A DNA stretch of 64,000 bases, taken from contig CAAGHZ010000028.1 in assembly GCA_900769795.1 (NCBI GenBank), forward strand, positions 4,238 through 68,237, given 5' to 3'. The notes beneath the pieces are model-generated. The model was not told where the DNA came from. It worked only from the letters and a program-made list of their open reading frames with translations, and did no database searches. The stretch comes from Clostridia bacterium. Lineage in GTDB: Bacteria; Bacillota; Clostridia; Monoglobales; Monoglobaceae. Each line of letters starts with the position of its first letter. Position 1 is the stretch's first letter. Shown here one piece after another: positions 26,684 through 35,997 of this stretch. The position numbers and the translations under genes were made by a program.

Positions 26684-27268
26684 GTGCCAACCTACACAAG
26701 AGACAGAGAAACAAACTATACACGCACATCATATAATCTGTATGACAACAGTGCGTACAGCAGAAAGTACTATTCAAATACAAGCACGGCTTATGAAATC
26801 CCTATGACATACCCGGAGAGGGTAAAGACACCAAGCGGCAGACCTGAGCAGAAAACAAAGAAAGTCGCTGCGCAAGAAAGAAAGGCGACATATTCAAAGG
26901 CGGAAATCGTCAAAGTATGCGCTGTATTGGTGCTTGCATTTGTGTTGTGTTGCTCGGTTGTTTACAGATATGCAGTAATTCTTGAGTGCAATCAGGAGAT
27001 AAAGACTCTTGAGAGGCAGGTAGATGCAATCTTGTCGGAAAATCAGGTGATGCAAGGCAAGATAGACAGAAGCCTTGAGGTTGGCGAGATTGAAAAGGTT
27101 GCAAGAGAAGAACTTGGAATGATGAAACCCGAAGCATATCAGATTTTTTACATAGATATGGATATGCAGGATGTGGGAAGTTCGGGCAGTGCAAAGGATG
27201 CTCAAAGCAGTGGTGCTCTTGTGGGTATCCCCGGAACACTCGTTAATGCCTTCAGGGTTTTAAAATAA
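26684..27268 (+). CDS. ftsL: FtsL/DivIC-like cell division protein
   Basis: A 194-residue bitopic membrane protein. A basic, tyrosine-rich cytoplasmic tail of about 75 residues is followed by one membrane helix (VCAVLVLAFVLCCSVVYRYA), an extracytoplasmic coiled coil (residues 105-140), and IEKVAREELGMMKPE, the typical FtsL/DivIC end. The position between rsmH and the transpeptidase gene is that of ftsL. The sequence is poorly conserved, so the name rests on topology plus position. GTG start with AAAGGAT upstream. The C-terminal serine/glycine tail is longer than usual. Confidence 0.82.
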   Translation: MPTYTRDRETNYTRTSYNLYDNSAYSRKYYSNTSTAYEIPMTYPERVKTPSGRPEQKTKKVAAQERKATYSKAEIVKVCAVLVLAFVLCCSVVYRYAVILECNQEIKTLERQVDAILSENQVMQGKIDRSLEVGEIEKVAREELGMMKPEAYQIFYIDMDMQDVGSSGSAKDAQSSGALVGIPGTLVNAFRVLK

Positions 27269-27391
27269 AAACATAATGAATATATTATATAGAGAATGTA
27301 TGTTTTCTATGTATACAGAGTGCCGTTCGACCTCAGTTTTTCGGGCGGCATCTTTGAGTTAAAGGAACTATAGCGGTGTATAAAGGGGTGG

Positions 27392-29659
27392 ATGACAGTG
27401 GCAGAAAAGAAGAGGCCGATTGACGAGTTTTTCAGCGGCAGCAGACCGATTCAAAGAAAGAGAATAGCCATAGTAACTGCGCTTGCAGTTGCTTTGTTCG
27501 CGTTGCTTATATTAAGGACGGCTTATCATCAGATAATAAGAGGAGAGGCTCTGTCAAGAGCGGCACTTGAGCAACAGACGAGCGACAATACCGTAAGTGC
27601 AAAAAGAGGAAAGGTCTATGACCGAAACTATAAGGTGCTTGCAAGCAATATGACGGTAGAGACCATAAGTATAACCCCTGAAAATGTGCGAAAATCCCTT
27701 GAGTCAAACGGAATGTCGGTGCAGAGGGTTGCGGACGATATAGCAGAAATTTTAGACCTTGACAGTGAGGTCGTTGCAAGCAGGATTAATAAAAAAAGCG
27801 CCTTTGAATATATTAAGAAAAAGGTAGAAAAAGACGAGGCTGATGAACTTAGAAAATATATAGAAAATTATAAAATTTCGGGCATCAATTTTGTTGAGGA
27901 CGTAAAGAGATACTATCCCTATAACAATCTTGCGTCACACATAATAGGTTTTGTAGGCGAAGATAATCAGGGGCTTGAAGGAATAGAGAGCATATATGAC
28001 GATACACTGAGTGGTGTGCCGGGCAGAGTTGTAACCACAAGGGATACAGCCGGAATAGAGTCGGGCACAAGTTATGAAAGTTATATAGAGGCACAAGATG
28101 GCAACAGCGTTGTGTTGACTATTGACGAAGTTATCCAGAGTTATGTTGAAAAGCACCTTGAGAACGCAAGAATATCAAGCAGACTTGAAGAAGGTGCAGC
28201 GGCAATAGTAATGGATGTAAAGTCGGGCGAGGTGCTTGCTATGGCAACAAAGCCTGACTATGATTTAAATCAGCCCTTTGAGATAACCGAGGCAATAGAA
28301 GAAAAATACCCCAACGTAAAAGAAGAACTAAAAGACCTTGAAGGCACTGAATATATCAACAGATTTAATGAAGTGATTCAGGTAGTCAGACGCAACAAGG
28401 CTGTGGTCGATTCTTACGAGCCGGGTTCAACCTTTAAGGCTGTCGTGGCGGCTATGGCAATAGAAACAGGTGCTTGCACAATTGAGGATGTGTTTAGTTG
28501 CGGAGGGTCTATAAAAGTTTTGACAGAGACTATCCACTGTGCACACAGAGAGGGTCACGGGTCGCAGACCTTCCCTCAGGCGGTGCAAAACTCATGTAAC
28601 CCTGCGTTTATCAATATAGGTCAAAAGATAGGCAGAGACAGATTCTTAAAAGGTGTAAGAGCCTTTGGCTTTTTTGAAGAGACGGGAATTGAGTTCCCCG
28701 GTGAGACCGCAGGTGTTGGCTTTACGGAAGGCAACTTCTCAGAGGTTGACCTTGCCACGACGTCCTTCGGTCAGTCAATCACGGTTACGCCACTGCAGAT
28801 GATTACTGCAGTAAGTGCTGTTGCAAACGGCGGAACCCTCTACAAGCCGCATCTTGTAAAAGAGATTGTAAACTCAGACAATATAGTAATAGAAAGCCGA
28901 AAGCCCGAGGTTGTGCGTCAGGTTATATCCGAGGAGACAAGTGATATAATGTGTGCAATTCTTGAGTCCGTTGTATCAGATGGCGGTGGCCGAAACGCAT
29001 ACCTTGCAGGTTACAGAATAGCAGGTAAGACGGGAACGTCTGAGAAAATTCCAAGAGGAAACGGAAAATACGTGGCATCGTTTATTGCCTTTGCACCGGC
29101 AGATGACCCACAAATTGCGTGTCTTGTAATTCTTGACCAGCCTGAGGTAGGTATGCCATATTACGGCGGTACCATTGCAGCGCCTGTTGTAAAGAACATA
29201 CTTGAGGAAAGTCTTATCTACCTTGGTGTAGAGCCGCAGTACAGCGAAGACGAGAAGAACTTTGCAGAAGTAGATGTGCCTGATGTTTCAGGCAAGAGTG
29301 CAGCAGAGGCCGAGAAGATACTCAGAGAATCCGGATTTTATTTGAGAATAAAAGGCAGCGGTGGCAAAGTAGTTGACCAGATACCAAAGGCGTATACAAA
29401 ACTTTCGGCAAACTCGACCGTTGTTATTTACATGGAAGGAACCGGTGCCGAGAGAAGTATAACTGTGCCAAAGGTTACGGGTATGGGAGCGGCTGATGCG
29501 TCCTCGACTCTGATTAACTGTGGTTTGAACGCAAGGATAAAGGGTGTATCCGGTGCAGGTGCGGCGATTTGTTCGGGTCAGTCTCCGGCCGCCGGAACGA
29601 TAGTAGAGCCGGGGACCGTAGTAACCATAGATTTTAAATACTCGGGAATTGCTGATTAA
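27392..29659 (+). CDS. Penicillin-binding transpeptidase, SpoVD/FtsI type, with two PASTA domains
   Basis: A class B penicillin-binding protein of about 755 residues that cross-links septal or spore-cortex peptidoglycan. A membrane anchor lies at about 30-50, a dimerisation domain follows, and the transpeptidase domain has STFK (in YEPGSTFKAV), SCN and KTGTSE as the three catalytic motifs. Two C-terminal PASTA domains start with VDVPDVSGKSAAEAE and ITVPKVTGMGAADAS. The frame opens at ATG 27392, but GTG 27398 is better spaced from AAGGGG and may be the true start. The dcw position fits either the division FtsI or sporulation SpoVD paralogue; only one copy is here. Confidence 0.92.
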   Translation: MTVAEKKRPIDEFFSGSRPIQRKRIAIVTALAVALFALLILRTAYHQIIRGEALSRAALEQQTSDNTVSAKRGKVYDRNYKVLASNMTVETISITPENVRKSLESNGMSVQRVADDIAEILDLDSEVVASRINKKSAFEYIKKKVEKDEADELRKYIENYKISGINFVEDVKRYYPYNNLASHIIGFVGEDNQGLEGIESIYDDTLSGVPGRVVTTRDTAGIESGTSYESYIEAQDGNSVVLTIDEVIQSYVEKHLENARISSRLEEGAAAIVMDVKSGEVLAMATKPDYDLNQPFEITEAIEEKYPNVKEELKDLEGTEYINRFNEVIQVVRRNKAVVDSYEPGSTFKAVVAAMAIETGACTIEDVFSCGGSIKVLTETIHCAHREGHGSQTFPQAVQNSCNPAFINIGQKIGRDRFLKGVRAFGFFEETGIEFPGETAGVGFTEGNFSEVDLATTSFGQSITVTPLQMITAVSAVANGGTLYKPHLVKEIVNSDNIVIESRKPEVVRQVISEETSDIMCAILESVVSDGGGRNAYLAGYRIAGKTGTSEKIPRGNGKYVASFIAFAPADDPQIACLVILDQPEVGMPYYGGTIAAPVVKNILEESLIYLGVEPQYSEDEKNFAEVDVPDVSGKSAAEAEKILRESGFYLRIKGSGGKVVDQIPKAYTKLSANSTVVIYMEGTGAERSITVPKVTGMGAADASSTLINCGLNARIKGVSGAGAAICSGQSPAAGTIVEPGTVVTIDFKYSGIAD

Positions 29660-29683
29660 GATAATTGAAAGGGTGTGTAAGTT

Positions 29684-31135
29684 ATGAAACTTACTGAACT
29701 GCTTGAAGGTGTAGAGGTAAAACAAATAATAGGAAGCGAGCATCTGAATATTACAGGTATTGCGTTTAGTTCGCTTGATGTAAAACCGGGCAACATATTT
29801 GTGTGCATAACGGGATTTAAGACTGATGGACATAAATATGCGGCAGATGCTATATCAAAAGGGGCAATTGCCGTTATGGCAGAACGTGACCTGAGCGAAC
29901 TTGGCGTTACTTGCGTGCTTTGTGACAACACAAGACTTGCGCTTGCTCTTTCGGCGGCAAACTTCTACGGTCATCCCGAAAAGAAGTTTAAACTTATCGG
30001 AATCACAGGAACAAATGGCAAGACCACAACCACATATATCGTAAAATCTGTACTTGAGTCTATGGGCAAAAAGGTGGGCCTGATTGGGACAAATCAGAAT
30101 ATGATAGGCACTGAGGTTATACCATCAAAGCACACAACCCCTGATTCTCTTGAACTTATGCAGTTGTTCTCGCAGATGGCGGAAAAAGGTGCCGAGTATG
30201 TAGTTATGGAGGTTTCGTCTCACTCTTTGTGTCTTGACAGAGTAACAGCGTGCACTTTTGATGTAGGTGCTTTTACAAACATAACTCAGGACCATCTGGA
30301 TTTTCATGAAACCATGGAGAAATATCTTGAGGCAAAGGGGATTCTCTATACAATATCTCAAAGCGGAGTTGTAAACGCAGACGATGATGGAGCCCGGTAT
30401 CTTTTGGGAGTTTCTAAATGCAAGAAAATGCTGACCTATGGCATAAAAAACGACTGTGATTTGCAGGCAAAAGATGTTGTGCTTTCAGAAAAAGGCGTTT
30501 CTTTTAATATAAACTATGAAGGCAAAAGCCACTATGTAGAACTTGGCATACCGGGACAGTTCTCGGTTTATAACGCACTGACTGCTCTTGCTTGCCTTGT
30601 TGCGGCAGGCATCAAAATAGAAGATGCAGTTGAAGGCCTCAAAGAAGCAAGAGGAGTAAAGGGCAGAGTAGAGGTTGTTGAAACAGGCAGAGATTTCAGC
30701 GTTATAATCGACTATGCCCACACACCTGACGGACTTTATAATGTAATAAGAACCATAAGGGGCTTTTGCAAGGGAAGGATTATAACGGTGTTCGGTTGCG
30801 GTGGAGACCGAGACGCAACAAAACGCCCGAAGATGGGCAAGATTGCGGCGACGCTTTCGGATTACTGTGTGGTTACAAGTGATAACCCAAGAACAGAGGA
30901 CCCTGAGAAGATTGTAAGTCAGGTTGTAGAGGGAGTTCTTCAGGGCGGAGGCGAGTATACAGTAGTTGTAAACAGATTTGAGGCAATAGAATTTGCTCTT
31001 GATTTTGCGAAAAAGGATGATATTGTTCTTCTTGCAGGAAAGGGACACGAGACATATCAGATTCTCTCGGACAGAACAATTGATTTTGATGAGAGAGAGA
31101 TAGTGTGCAAGTTGCTCTCTACAGAGTGTAAATAA
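29684..31135 (+). CDS. murE: UDP-MurNAc-tripeptide synthetase MurE
   Basis: A 483-residue cytoplasmic Mur ligase that adds the third residue of the stem peptide. The ATP loop is GITGTNGKTTTTYIV (about 106-120), substrate-binding HTTPDSLELMQ follows, and the C-terminal domain holds FGCGGDRDATKRP and SDNPRTEDP. The DNPR motif marks meso-diaminopimelate specificity rather than lysine. AAGGGTG precedes the ATG. It is followed by murF within 40 bases. Confidence 0.95.
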   Translation: MKLTELLEGVEVKQIIGSEHLNITGIAFSSLDVKPGNIFVCITGFKTDGHKYAADAISKGAIAVMAERDLSELGVTCVLCDNTRLALALSAANFYGHPEKKFKLIGITGTNGKTTTTYIVKSVLESMGKKVGLIGTNQNMIGTEVIPSKHTTPDSLELMQLFSQMAEKGAEYVVMEVSSHSLCLDRVTACTFDVGAFTNITQDHLDFHETMEKYLEAKGILYTISQSGVVNADDDGARYLLGVSKCKKMLTYGIKNDCDLQAKDVVLSEKGVSFNINYEGKSHYVELGIPGQFSVYNALTALACLVAAGIKIEDAVEGLKEARGVKGRVEVVETGRDFSVIIDYAHTPDGLYNVIRTIRGFCKGRIITVFGCGGDRDATKRPKMGKIAATLSDYCVVTSDNPRTEDPEKIVSQVVEGVLQGGGEYTVVVNRFEAIEFALDFAKKDDIVLLAGKGHETYQILSDRTIDFDEREIVCKLLSTECK

Positions 31136-31174
31136 AATAGTATATTATGCCGATAAAGAAAGGGCTATAGATAT

Positions 31175-32572
31175 ATGGAAAGTATATTTACAATAAAAGA
31201 TGCCGCAAAGGCGGTTTCGGGTGAAATAAAAAACTGCAAAAACTGCGTAGAAACAGTTATTGCATCTGTGTCAACCGATACAAGAACAATCACAGAGGGT
31301 GCGTTGTTTGTCGCTTTGCGGGGAGAAAAATTTGACGGACACAAATATGTGGAAGTTGCAATCAATAGCGGAGCAATATGTGCTATTGTAGAAAAAGGTG
31401 CAGATATACCCGCGGATTTACCCGTAATTGTTGTGGAAAACACAGGTCAGGCACTTCTTGATCTTGCCGGTGCATACAGAAGAAAGTTTAACATTCCTGT
31501 TGTTGCGGTAACGGGAAGCGTGGGCAAAACATCAACACGCGGAATGATTGCCTGTGTGCTCTCACAAAAGTACAAGGTACTCTCGACAGAGGGTAACCTG
31601 AATAATGAGATTGGAGTGCCTCATACTATATTTGGCATGAATAAAGACCATCAGATTGCAGTAATCGAAATGGGTATGAATCACTTTGGCGAGTTGTCAC
31701 GTATTACTGCGGCGGCGCAGCCAAACACGGCGGTAATCACAAATGTTGGTGAGGCGCATATAGAAAACCTCGGTAGCCGAGAGGGAATACTCAAGGCAAA
31801 ACTTGAGGTTCTGGAGGGGCTGAAGTACGGCGGTACGATTGTGCTTGGCGGAGATAATGATATGCTCTGGAGTGTCAACGGGACTTTGGATTTTGAAACA
31901 CTCTATTGCGGAATCGAAAACACAAAATGTGATTTGATTGCAGAAAACATTAAGACCTATGCCGAGGGAAGCAGATTTACATTTAAGATAAATGGCAAAG
32001 AGTATACAGCCGAGATAAGCGTGCCCGGCGTGCATCATGTATATAATGCCCTTGTATCCATTCTGGTGGGGCTTATCTATGATGTGCCCATTTGTAAAAT
32101 ACTCGAAGGTATAAAAGCCTTTATTCCTGTTGGAATGAGACAGGCGGCAGTAGAGATTGACAAATACATAGTTATAAAGGATTGCTATAACGCAAATCCA
32201 ACATCAATGAAATCAGGCCTTGAGGTTTTGTCTCTTAGAAAAGATGAGGGCAGAAAGGTTGCGTGTCTTGGGGATATGCTTGAACTCGGGCTGATTTCGG
32301 AAAAGGCACACAGATCAATTGGCGAGTGCATAGCCGATTATAAAGTAGATTGTCTTATAACCGTCGGAGAGCGTGCAAAGTTGATTGCAGAGGGTGCCCT
32401 TGCGGCGGGAATGAGCGGAAAATGCGTTTACTCTTTTGAGAATAATCAAAAACTTTGCGAAAATATCTATAAAATACTCAAAGACGGAGACGTAGTGTTG
32501 CTTAAAGCGTCAAGAAGTATGCATCTTGAGGAAATAGCGGATTATCTTGAGAAAAATTCTTCAAAAAGATAG
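31175..32572 (+). CDS. murF: UDP-MurNAc-tripeptide--D-Ala-D-Ala ligase MurF
   Basis: A 465-residue Mur ligase that adds D-alanyl-D-alanine to complete the pentapeptide precursor. The N-terminal domain has VSTDTRTITEGALFVALRGE, the ATP loop VTGSVGKTSTRGMIA (about 112-126) and then EGNLNNEIGVP, and the C-terminal domain has DCYNANPTSMKSGLE and LGDMLELG. All are typical of MurF. Length is normal. Confidence 0.95.
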   Translation: MESIFTIKDAAKAVSGEIKNCKNCVETVIASVSTDTRTITEGALFVALRGEKFDGHKYVEVAINSGAICAIVEKGADIPADLPVIVVENTGQALLDLAGAYRRKFNIPVVAVTGSVGKTSTRGMIACVLSQKYKVLSTEGNLNNEIGVPHTIFGMNKDHQIAVIEMGMNHFGELSRITAAAQPNTAVITNVGEAHIENLGSREGILKAKLEVLEGLKYGGTIVLGGDNDMLWSVNGTLDFETLYCGIENTKCDLIAENIKTYAEGSRFTFKINGKEYTAEISVPGVHHVYNALVSILVGLIYDVPICKILEGIKAFIPVGMRQAAVEIDKYIVIKDCYNANPTSMKSGLEVLSLRKDEGRKVACLGDMLELGLISEKAHRSIGECIADYKVDCLITVGERAKLIAEGALAAGMSGKCVYSFENNQKLCENIYKILKDGDVVLLKASRSMHLEEIADYLEKNSSKR

Positions 32573-32583
32573 GGGAGATAGCA

Positions 32584-33570
32584 ATGTATCAGTTACTTAT
32601 CGGCGCAGTATGTGCCTTTGTATTGTCGGCAATTTTCGGAAAACTTTTTATACCTGTGCTGAGACGTCTTAAGTTTGGTCAGGAGATAAGAGAAGAAGGA
32701 CCCAAGTGGCATGCAAAAAAATCAGGCACACCTACAATGGGCGGATTTATATTTATAATATCACTTGTGATAAGTTGTGCCATTTGTTATACAGTTGGTG
32801 TATTGTTCGGCGTTGATATCCCTGCAGGGGCAGAGATTACAATGCTTCTTGTTATCTCAATTGCCTTTGGAGTTATTGGATTTATTGATGATTATATAAA
32901 GGTAATACTTAAACGAAACTTAGGCCTTACTGCAAAGCAAAAATTTTTACTTCAGCTTATCTGCGCGATTGCGTTTGTGTGTTGGGCGGTATACGGTGAG
33001 GGTATCAGCAGCGTTGTGAAGGTGCCGTTTACAGCCTTTGAGATAGATTTGGGCTTTTTCTTTATTCCTTTCGCGGTTGTTGTAATACTGGCAACTGTCA
33101 ACAGTGTAAACTTAACTGACGGGCTCGACGGACTTGCAACCTGTATAACCATTGTGGTTGCCTTGTTCTTTATGCTCTTTGCAGAGTTTGGAAGTTTTCC
33201 AAATCCCGCGGTTGCGCTTTTTGCGGCAATACTTGTGGGAAGTTTGATTGGATTCTTGATTTACAACAAGTGCCCCGCGAAGGTGTTTATGGGAGATACA
33301 GGCTCGCTGTTCCTCGGTGGAGCGGTTTGCGGCATGGCGATATTGTTAGAACAACCTCTTGCACTTTTAATAGTTGGACTTGTTTATGTTTTAGAGTCTC
33401 TGTCTGTTATTTTGCAGGTAATTTCTTTTAAGACAACAGGCAAGAGAATATTTAAGATGAGCCCTATTCATCATCATTTTGAGATGTGCGGATGGAGTGA
33501 GTGGAAGGTTGTAACTGTGTTTACATCTGTAACCGCAGTGCTTTGTGCTCTTATGTATTATTTCGGATAG
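32584..33570 (+). CDS. mraY: Phospho-MurNAc-pentapeptide transferase MraY
   Basis: A 328-residue polytopic membrane enzyme making lipid I from UDP-MurNAc-pentapeptide and undecaprenyl phosphate. About ten membrane helices are apparent. Conserved cytoplasmic loops include GPKWHAKKSGTPTMGG, FIDDYIKV, NLTDGLDGLA and FMGDTGSLFLGG, with SPIHHHFE near the end. These hold the catalytic Asp and His. GGGGAGA precedes the ATG. The next gene is ftsW only 10 bases on, so murD, which usually sits between them, is missing here. Confidence 0.96.
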   Translation: MYQLLIGAVCAFVLSAIFGKLFIPVLRRLKFGQEIREEGPKWHAKKSGTPTMGGFIFIISLVISCAICYTVGVLFGVDIPAGAEITMLLVISIAFGVIGFIDDYIKVILKRNLGLTAKQKFLLQLICAIAFVCWAVYGEGISSVVKVPFTAFEIDLGFFFIPFAVVVILATVNSVNLTDGLDGLATCITIVVALFFMLFAEFGSFPNPAVALFAAILVGSLIGFLIYNKCPAKVFMGDTGSLFLGGAVCGMAILLEQPLALLIVGLVYVLESLSVILQVISFKTTGKRIFKMSPIHHHFEMCGWSEWKVVTVFTSVTAVLCALMYYFG

Positions 33571-33580
33571 GAGAAACAAA

Positions 33581-34789
33581 ATGGATAACAGACGTATAAA
33601 TTATAATAGCAAGACAGACAGAAGGCCGGTCGGACGCAACTCCTCTGCAAAGAGGGGCGGCAGTAAAAAGGCTGCGTTTTCGCTGGATTGGATTACTGCA
33701 AAGCAACCGGCGCCCGATTATTTGTTTTTGTCGATCATAGCACTTCTTCTCGGGTTTGGATTGTTAATGCTTTTCAGTGCAGGCAGTGCAAGAGCCTTGG
33801 CGAACTATGGCGATAGTCTTCATTTTGTTAAAAGACAGTTGCTGGGTGTTATTCTCGGCTCTGTGGGAATGTGGGCAGCTTCCAAGTTTGACTATCACTG
33901 GCTTGGCGGAAAATTTGCAGGTGGATTGTATGTTTTTTGCGGTGGGTTGCTGATATTGGTGTTGCTTGCCGGTCGAACCGCAGGCGGTGCAACCAGATGG
34001 ATTTTTGGATTTCAGCCATCGGAACTTGCAAAGGTTGCTATAATTATTTTGTTTGCACACAGTCTGTCACAATCGTCGGCACAGAAGGATTTAAAGAGCT
34101 TTAAAAACGGATTTCTGCCATATTTGATTATGCTCGGAGTGTATGATTTTCTGATTATGCTTCAGCCGCATTTTTCGTGTGTTGTTCTGATATCTCTTGC
34201 GGCAATGGTTGTTCTTTTTGTGGCAGGAGCACCTTTCAGATTTTTCGTGGCTATGGGAAGTTTAGGCGCAGTCGGTATTGCAGGGGCAATTATGGCGGCG
34301 CCATACCGTATGGCAAGATGGGTGTCGTTTCTTGACCCGTTTGCAGATGCCCAGGGTAGCGGATGGCAGATAGTTCAGTCTCTTTATGCTATCGGTTCAG
34401 GCGGAATGTTCGGCGTGGGACTTGGTAAGAGCAGACAAAAGTTTTTGTCTCTCCCTGAACCTCACAATGACTTTATATTCTCGGTTCTGTGTGAAGAACT
34501 CGGACTGTTAGGTGCGATTATCCTTATCGGATTATTTGTTTTTCTTGTAATAAGAGGAATCAAGATTGCGGCAAAGGCGCCTGATTTGTTTGGTACGTTG
34601 CTTGTAACGGGAATCGTCGGCATTGTGGCTCTTCAGGCACTTATAAATATTGCCGTTGTTACCGCGTCGATACCAAATACGGGAATGCCTCTTCCGTTTT
34701 TCAGTTTTGGAGGTACAGCCCTTGCGGTAACCATGACAGAGATGGGAATCGTACTTAATGTCTCCAGACAGGCTAAAGAACCGATTTAG
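33581..34789 (+). CDS. ftsW: Septal SEDS glycosyltransferase FtsW
   Basis: A 402-residue SEDS family peptidoglycan polymerase working with the class B penicillin-binding protein. A basic cytoplasmic tail of about 50 residues (longer than usual) precedes ten or so membrane helices. SEDS motifs are GGATRWIFGFQPSELAK, YAIGSGGMFGVGLGKS and FSFGGTALAVTMTEMGI. ATG 33581 has AGGAG 8 bases upstream; a longer frame overlapping mraY is rejected. Confidence 0.93.
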   Translation: MDNRRINYNSKTDRRPVGRNSSAKRGGSKKAAFSLDWITAKQPAPDYLFLSIIALLLGFGLLMLFSAGSARALANYGDSLHFVKRQLLGVILGSVGMWAASKFDYHWLGGKFAGGLYVFCGGLLILVLLAGRTAGGATRWIFGFQPSELAKVAIIILFAHSLSQSSAQKDLKSFKNGFLPYLIMLGVYDFLIMLQPHFSCVVLISLAAMVVLFVAGAPFRFFVAMGSLGAVGIAGAIMAAPYRMARWVSFLDPFADAQGSGWQIVQSLYAIGSGGMFGVGLGKSRQKFLSLPEPHNDFIFSVLCEELGLLGAIILIGLFVFLVIRGIKIAAKAPDLFGTLLVTGIVGIVALQALINIAVVTASIPNTGMPLPFFSFGGTALAVTMTEMGIVLNVSRQAKEPI

Positions 34790-34800
34790 GAGGGAATATC

Positions 34801-35913
34801 TTGAGGATTTTGTTTGCAGGTGGTGGAACTGCAGGGCATATAAACCCTGCGCTTGCTATTGCAAATCACCTGATTGAAAAGGACAGTAATACAGAAGTAA
34901 GGTTTGTTGGCACAAAAGAGGGGCTTGAGGTTGGACTTATCCCCGGAAGCGGTTTTGAAATAGATACCATAAAGGTGCATGGTTTTGCGAGAAAACTCAG
35001 CTTTGGCACCTTTAAAACCATGTGCGAAATTCCACTTGCTGTTTCAACCTCAAAGAGAATAATAAAAAAGTTTAAACCTGATGTAGTAGTGGGTACGGGT
35101 GGATATGTGTGCGGCCCTGTTTTATATGCGGCAGCAAAGATGAAGATACCCACATTTATTCACGAGTCAAACGCTTTTCCGGGGATTACAACAAAGATTT
35201 TATCAAAGTATGTTGATGTTGTGGCGCTTGGTATGGAAGCGGCAGGTAAATATTTTAAGGATACAAAAAACGTGATTGTTACAGGCAACCCTATAAGACC
35301 GTCGATTCTCTCGACCGACAGTTTTGCGGCAAGGAGAGAACTTGGCCTTGATGAGAGACCATTTGTTGTTATTTTTGGCGGTAGCCTTGGTGCAAGAGAT
35401 TTTAACGCAAGCGCTGCAGACTGGATAATAAAAGTGGCTAAGAGTGGTAAATATCAAATTCTTATGGGGACGGGTAAGAATAATCAGTTCGATACAGTTA
35501 TGCAACGACTGAGAGATAACGGATTTGACGCAGAAAGTTATCCCCATATAAAGATAAGCGAATACATATACAACATGGATGTGGCAATGAATGCCGCAGA
35601 TGTTGTTGTTTCAAGGTCGGGGGCGAGCACCCTCGCAGAACTCACTGCAATCGGCAAGCCTGCTATATTGGTTCCGTCGCCTTATGTGACAGATAATCAT
35701 CAGGAACATAACGCAAGAGCTGTTGAAAAGGTCGGCGGTGCAGTTGTCATAACAGAAAACGAATTTACTGCAGACAGCCTTGAGAGTGCGCTCTGCGATA
35801 TTATCAAGAACCCGAGCAGACTCGCGGAGATGAAAAAGGCTTCGGCCGATATGGGTGTGCCTGATTCTGCTGATATAATCTGTGATAAAATTTTAAAGAT
35901 GCAGAGAAAATAG
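34801..35913 (+). CDS. murG: Lipid II synthase MurG
   Basis: A 370-residue GT28 enzyme at the inner membrane face that adds GlcNAc to lipid I. The glycine-rich loop FAGGGTAGHINPALA (about 5-19), VVGTGGYVCGPVLYAA, HESNAFPGI, GGSLGAR and VSRSGASTLAELTAIGKP are all family blocks. The start is TTG, with AGGAGGGA 6 bases upstream; MurG proteins begin exactly here. Normal length. Confidence 0.95.
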   Translation: MRILFAGGGTAGHINPALAIANHLIEKDSNTEVRFVGTKEGLEVGLIPGSGFEIDTIKVHGFARKLSFGTFKTMCEIPLAVSTSKRIIKKFKPDVVVGTGGYVCGPVLYAAAKMKIPTFIHESNAFPGITTKILSKYVDVVALGMEAAGKYFKDTKNVIVTGNPIRPSILSTDSFAARRELGLDERPFVVIFGGSLGARDFNASAADWIIKVAKSGKYQILMGTGKNNQFDTVMQRLRDNGFDAESYPHIKISEYIYNMDVAMNAADVVVSRSGASTLAELTAIGKPAILVPSPYVTDNHQEHNARAVEKVGGAVVITENEFTADSLESALCDIIKNPSRLAEMKKASADMGVPDSADIICDKILKMQRK

Positions 35914-35950
35914 CGTCGCCTTGGCGCCTCATTACTCACAAAAAGTAAAA

Positions 35951-35988
35951 AACCTTCATATATCAATAGTATGATAGTATGAAAGGTT
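35951..35988 (+). promoter_or_regulatory. Hairpin that buries the murA ribosome site
   Basis: AACCTTCATA (35951-35960) can pair with TATGAAAGGTT (35978-35988), one bulged base, over a 17-base loop. The 3' arm includes GAAAGG, the likely ribosome site of murA, whose GTG is at 35998. Confidence 0.5.
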
Positions 35989-35997
35989 GGAATCATT

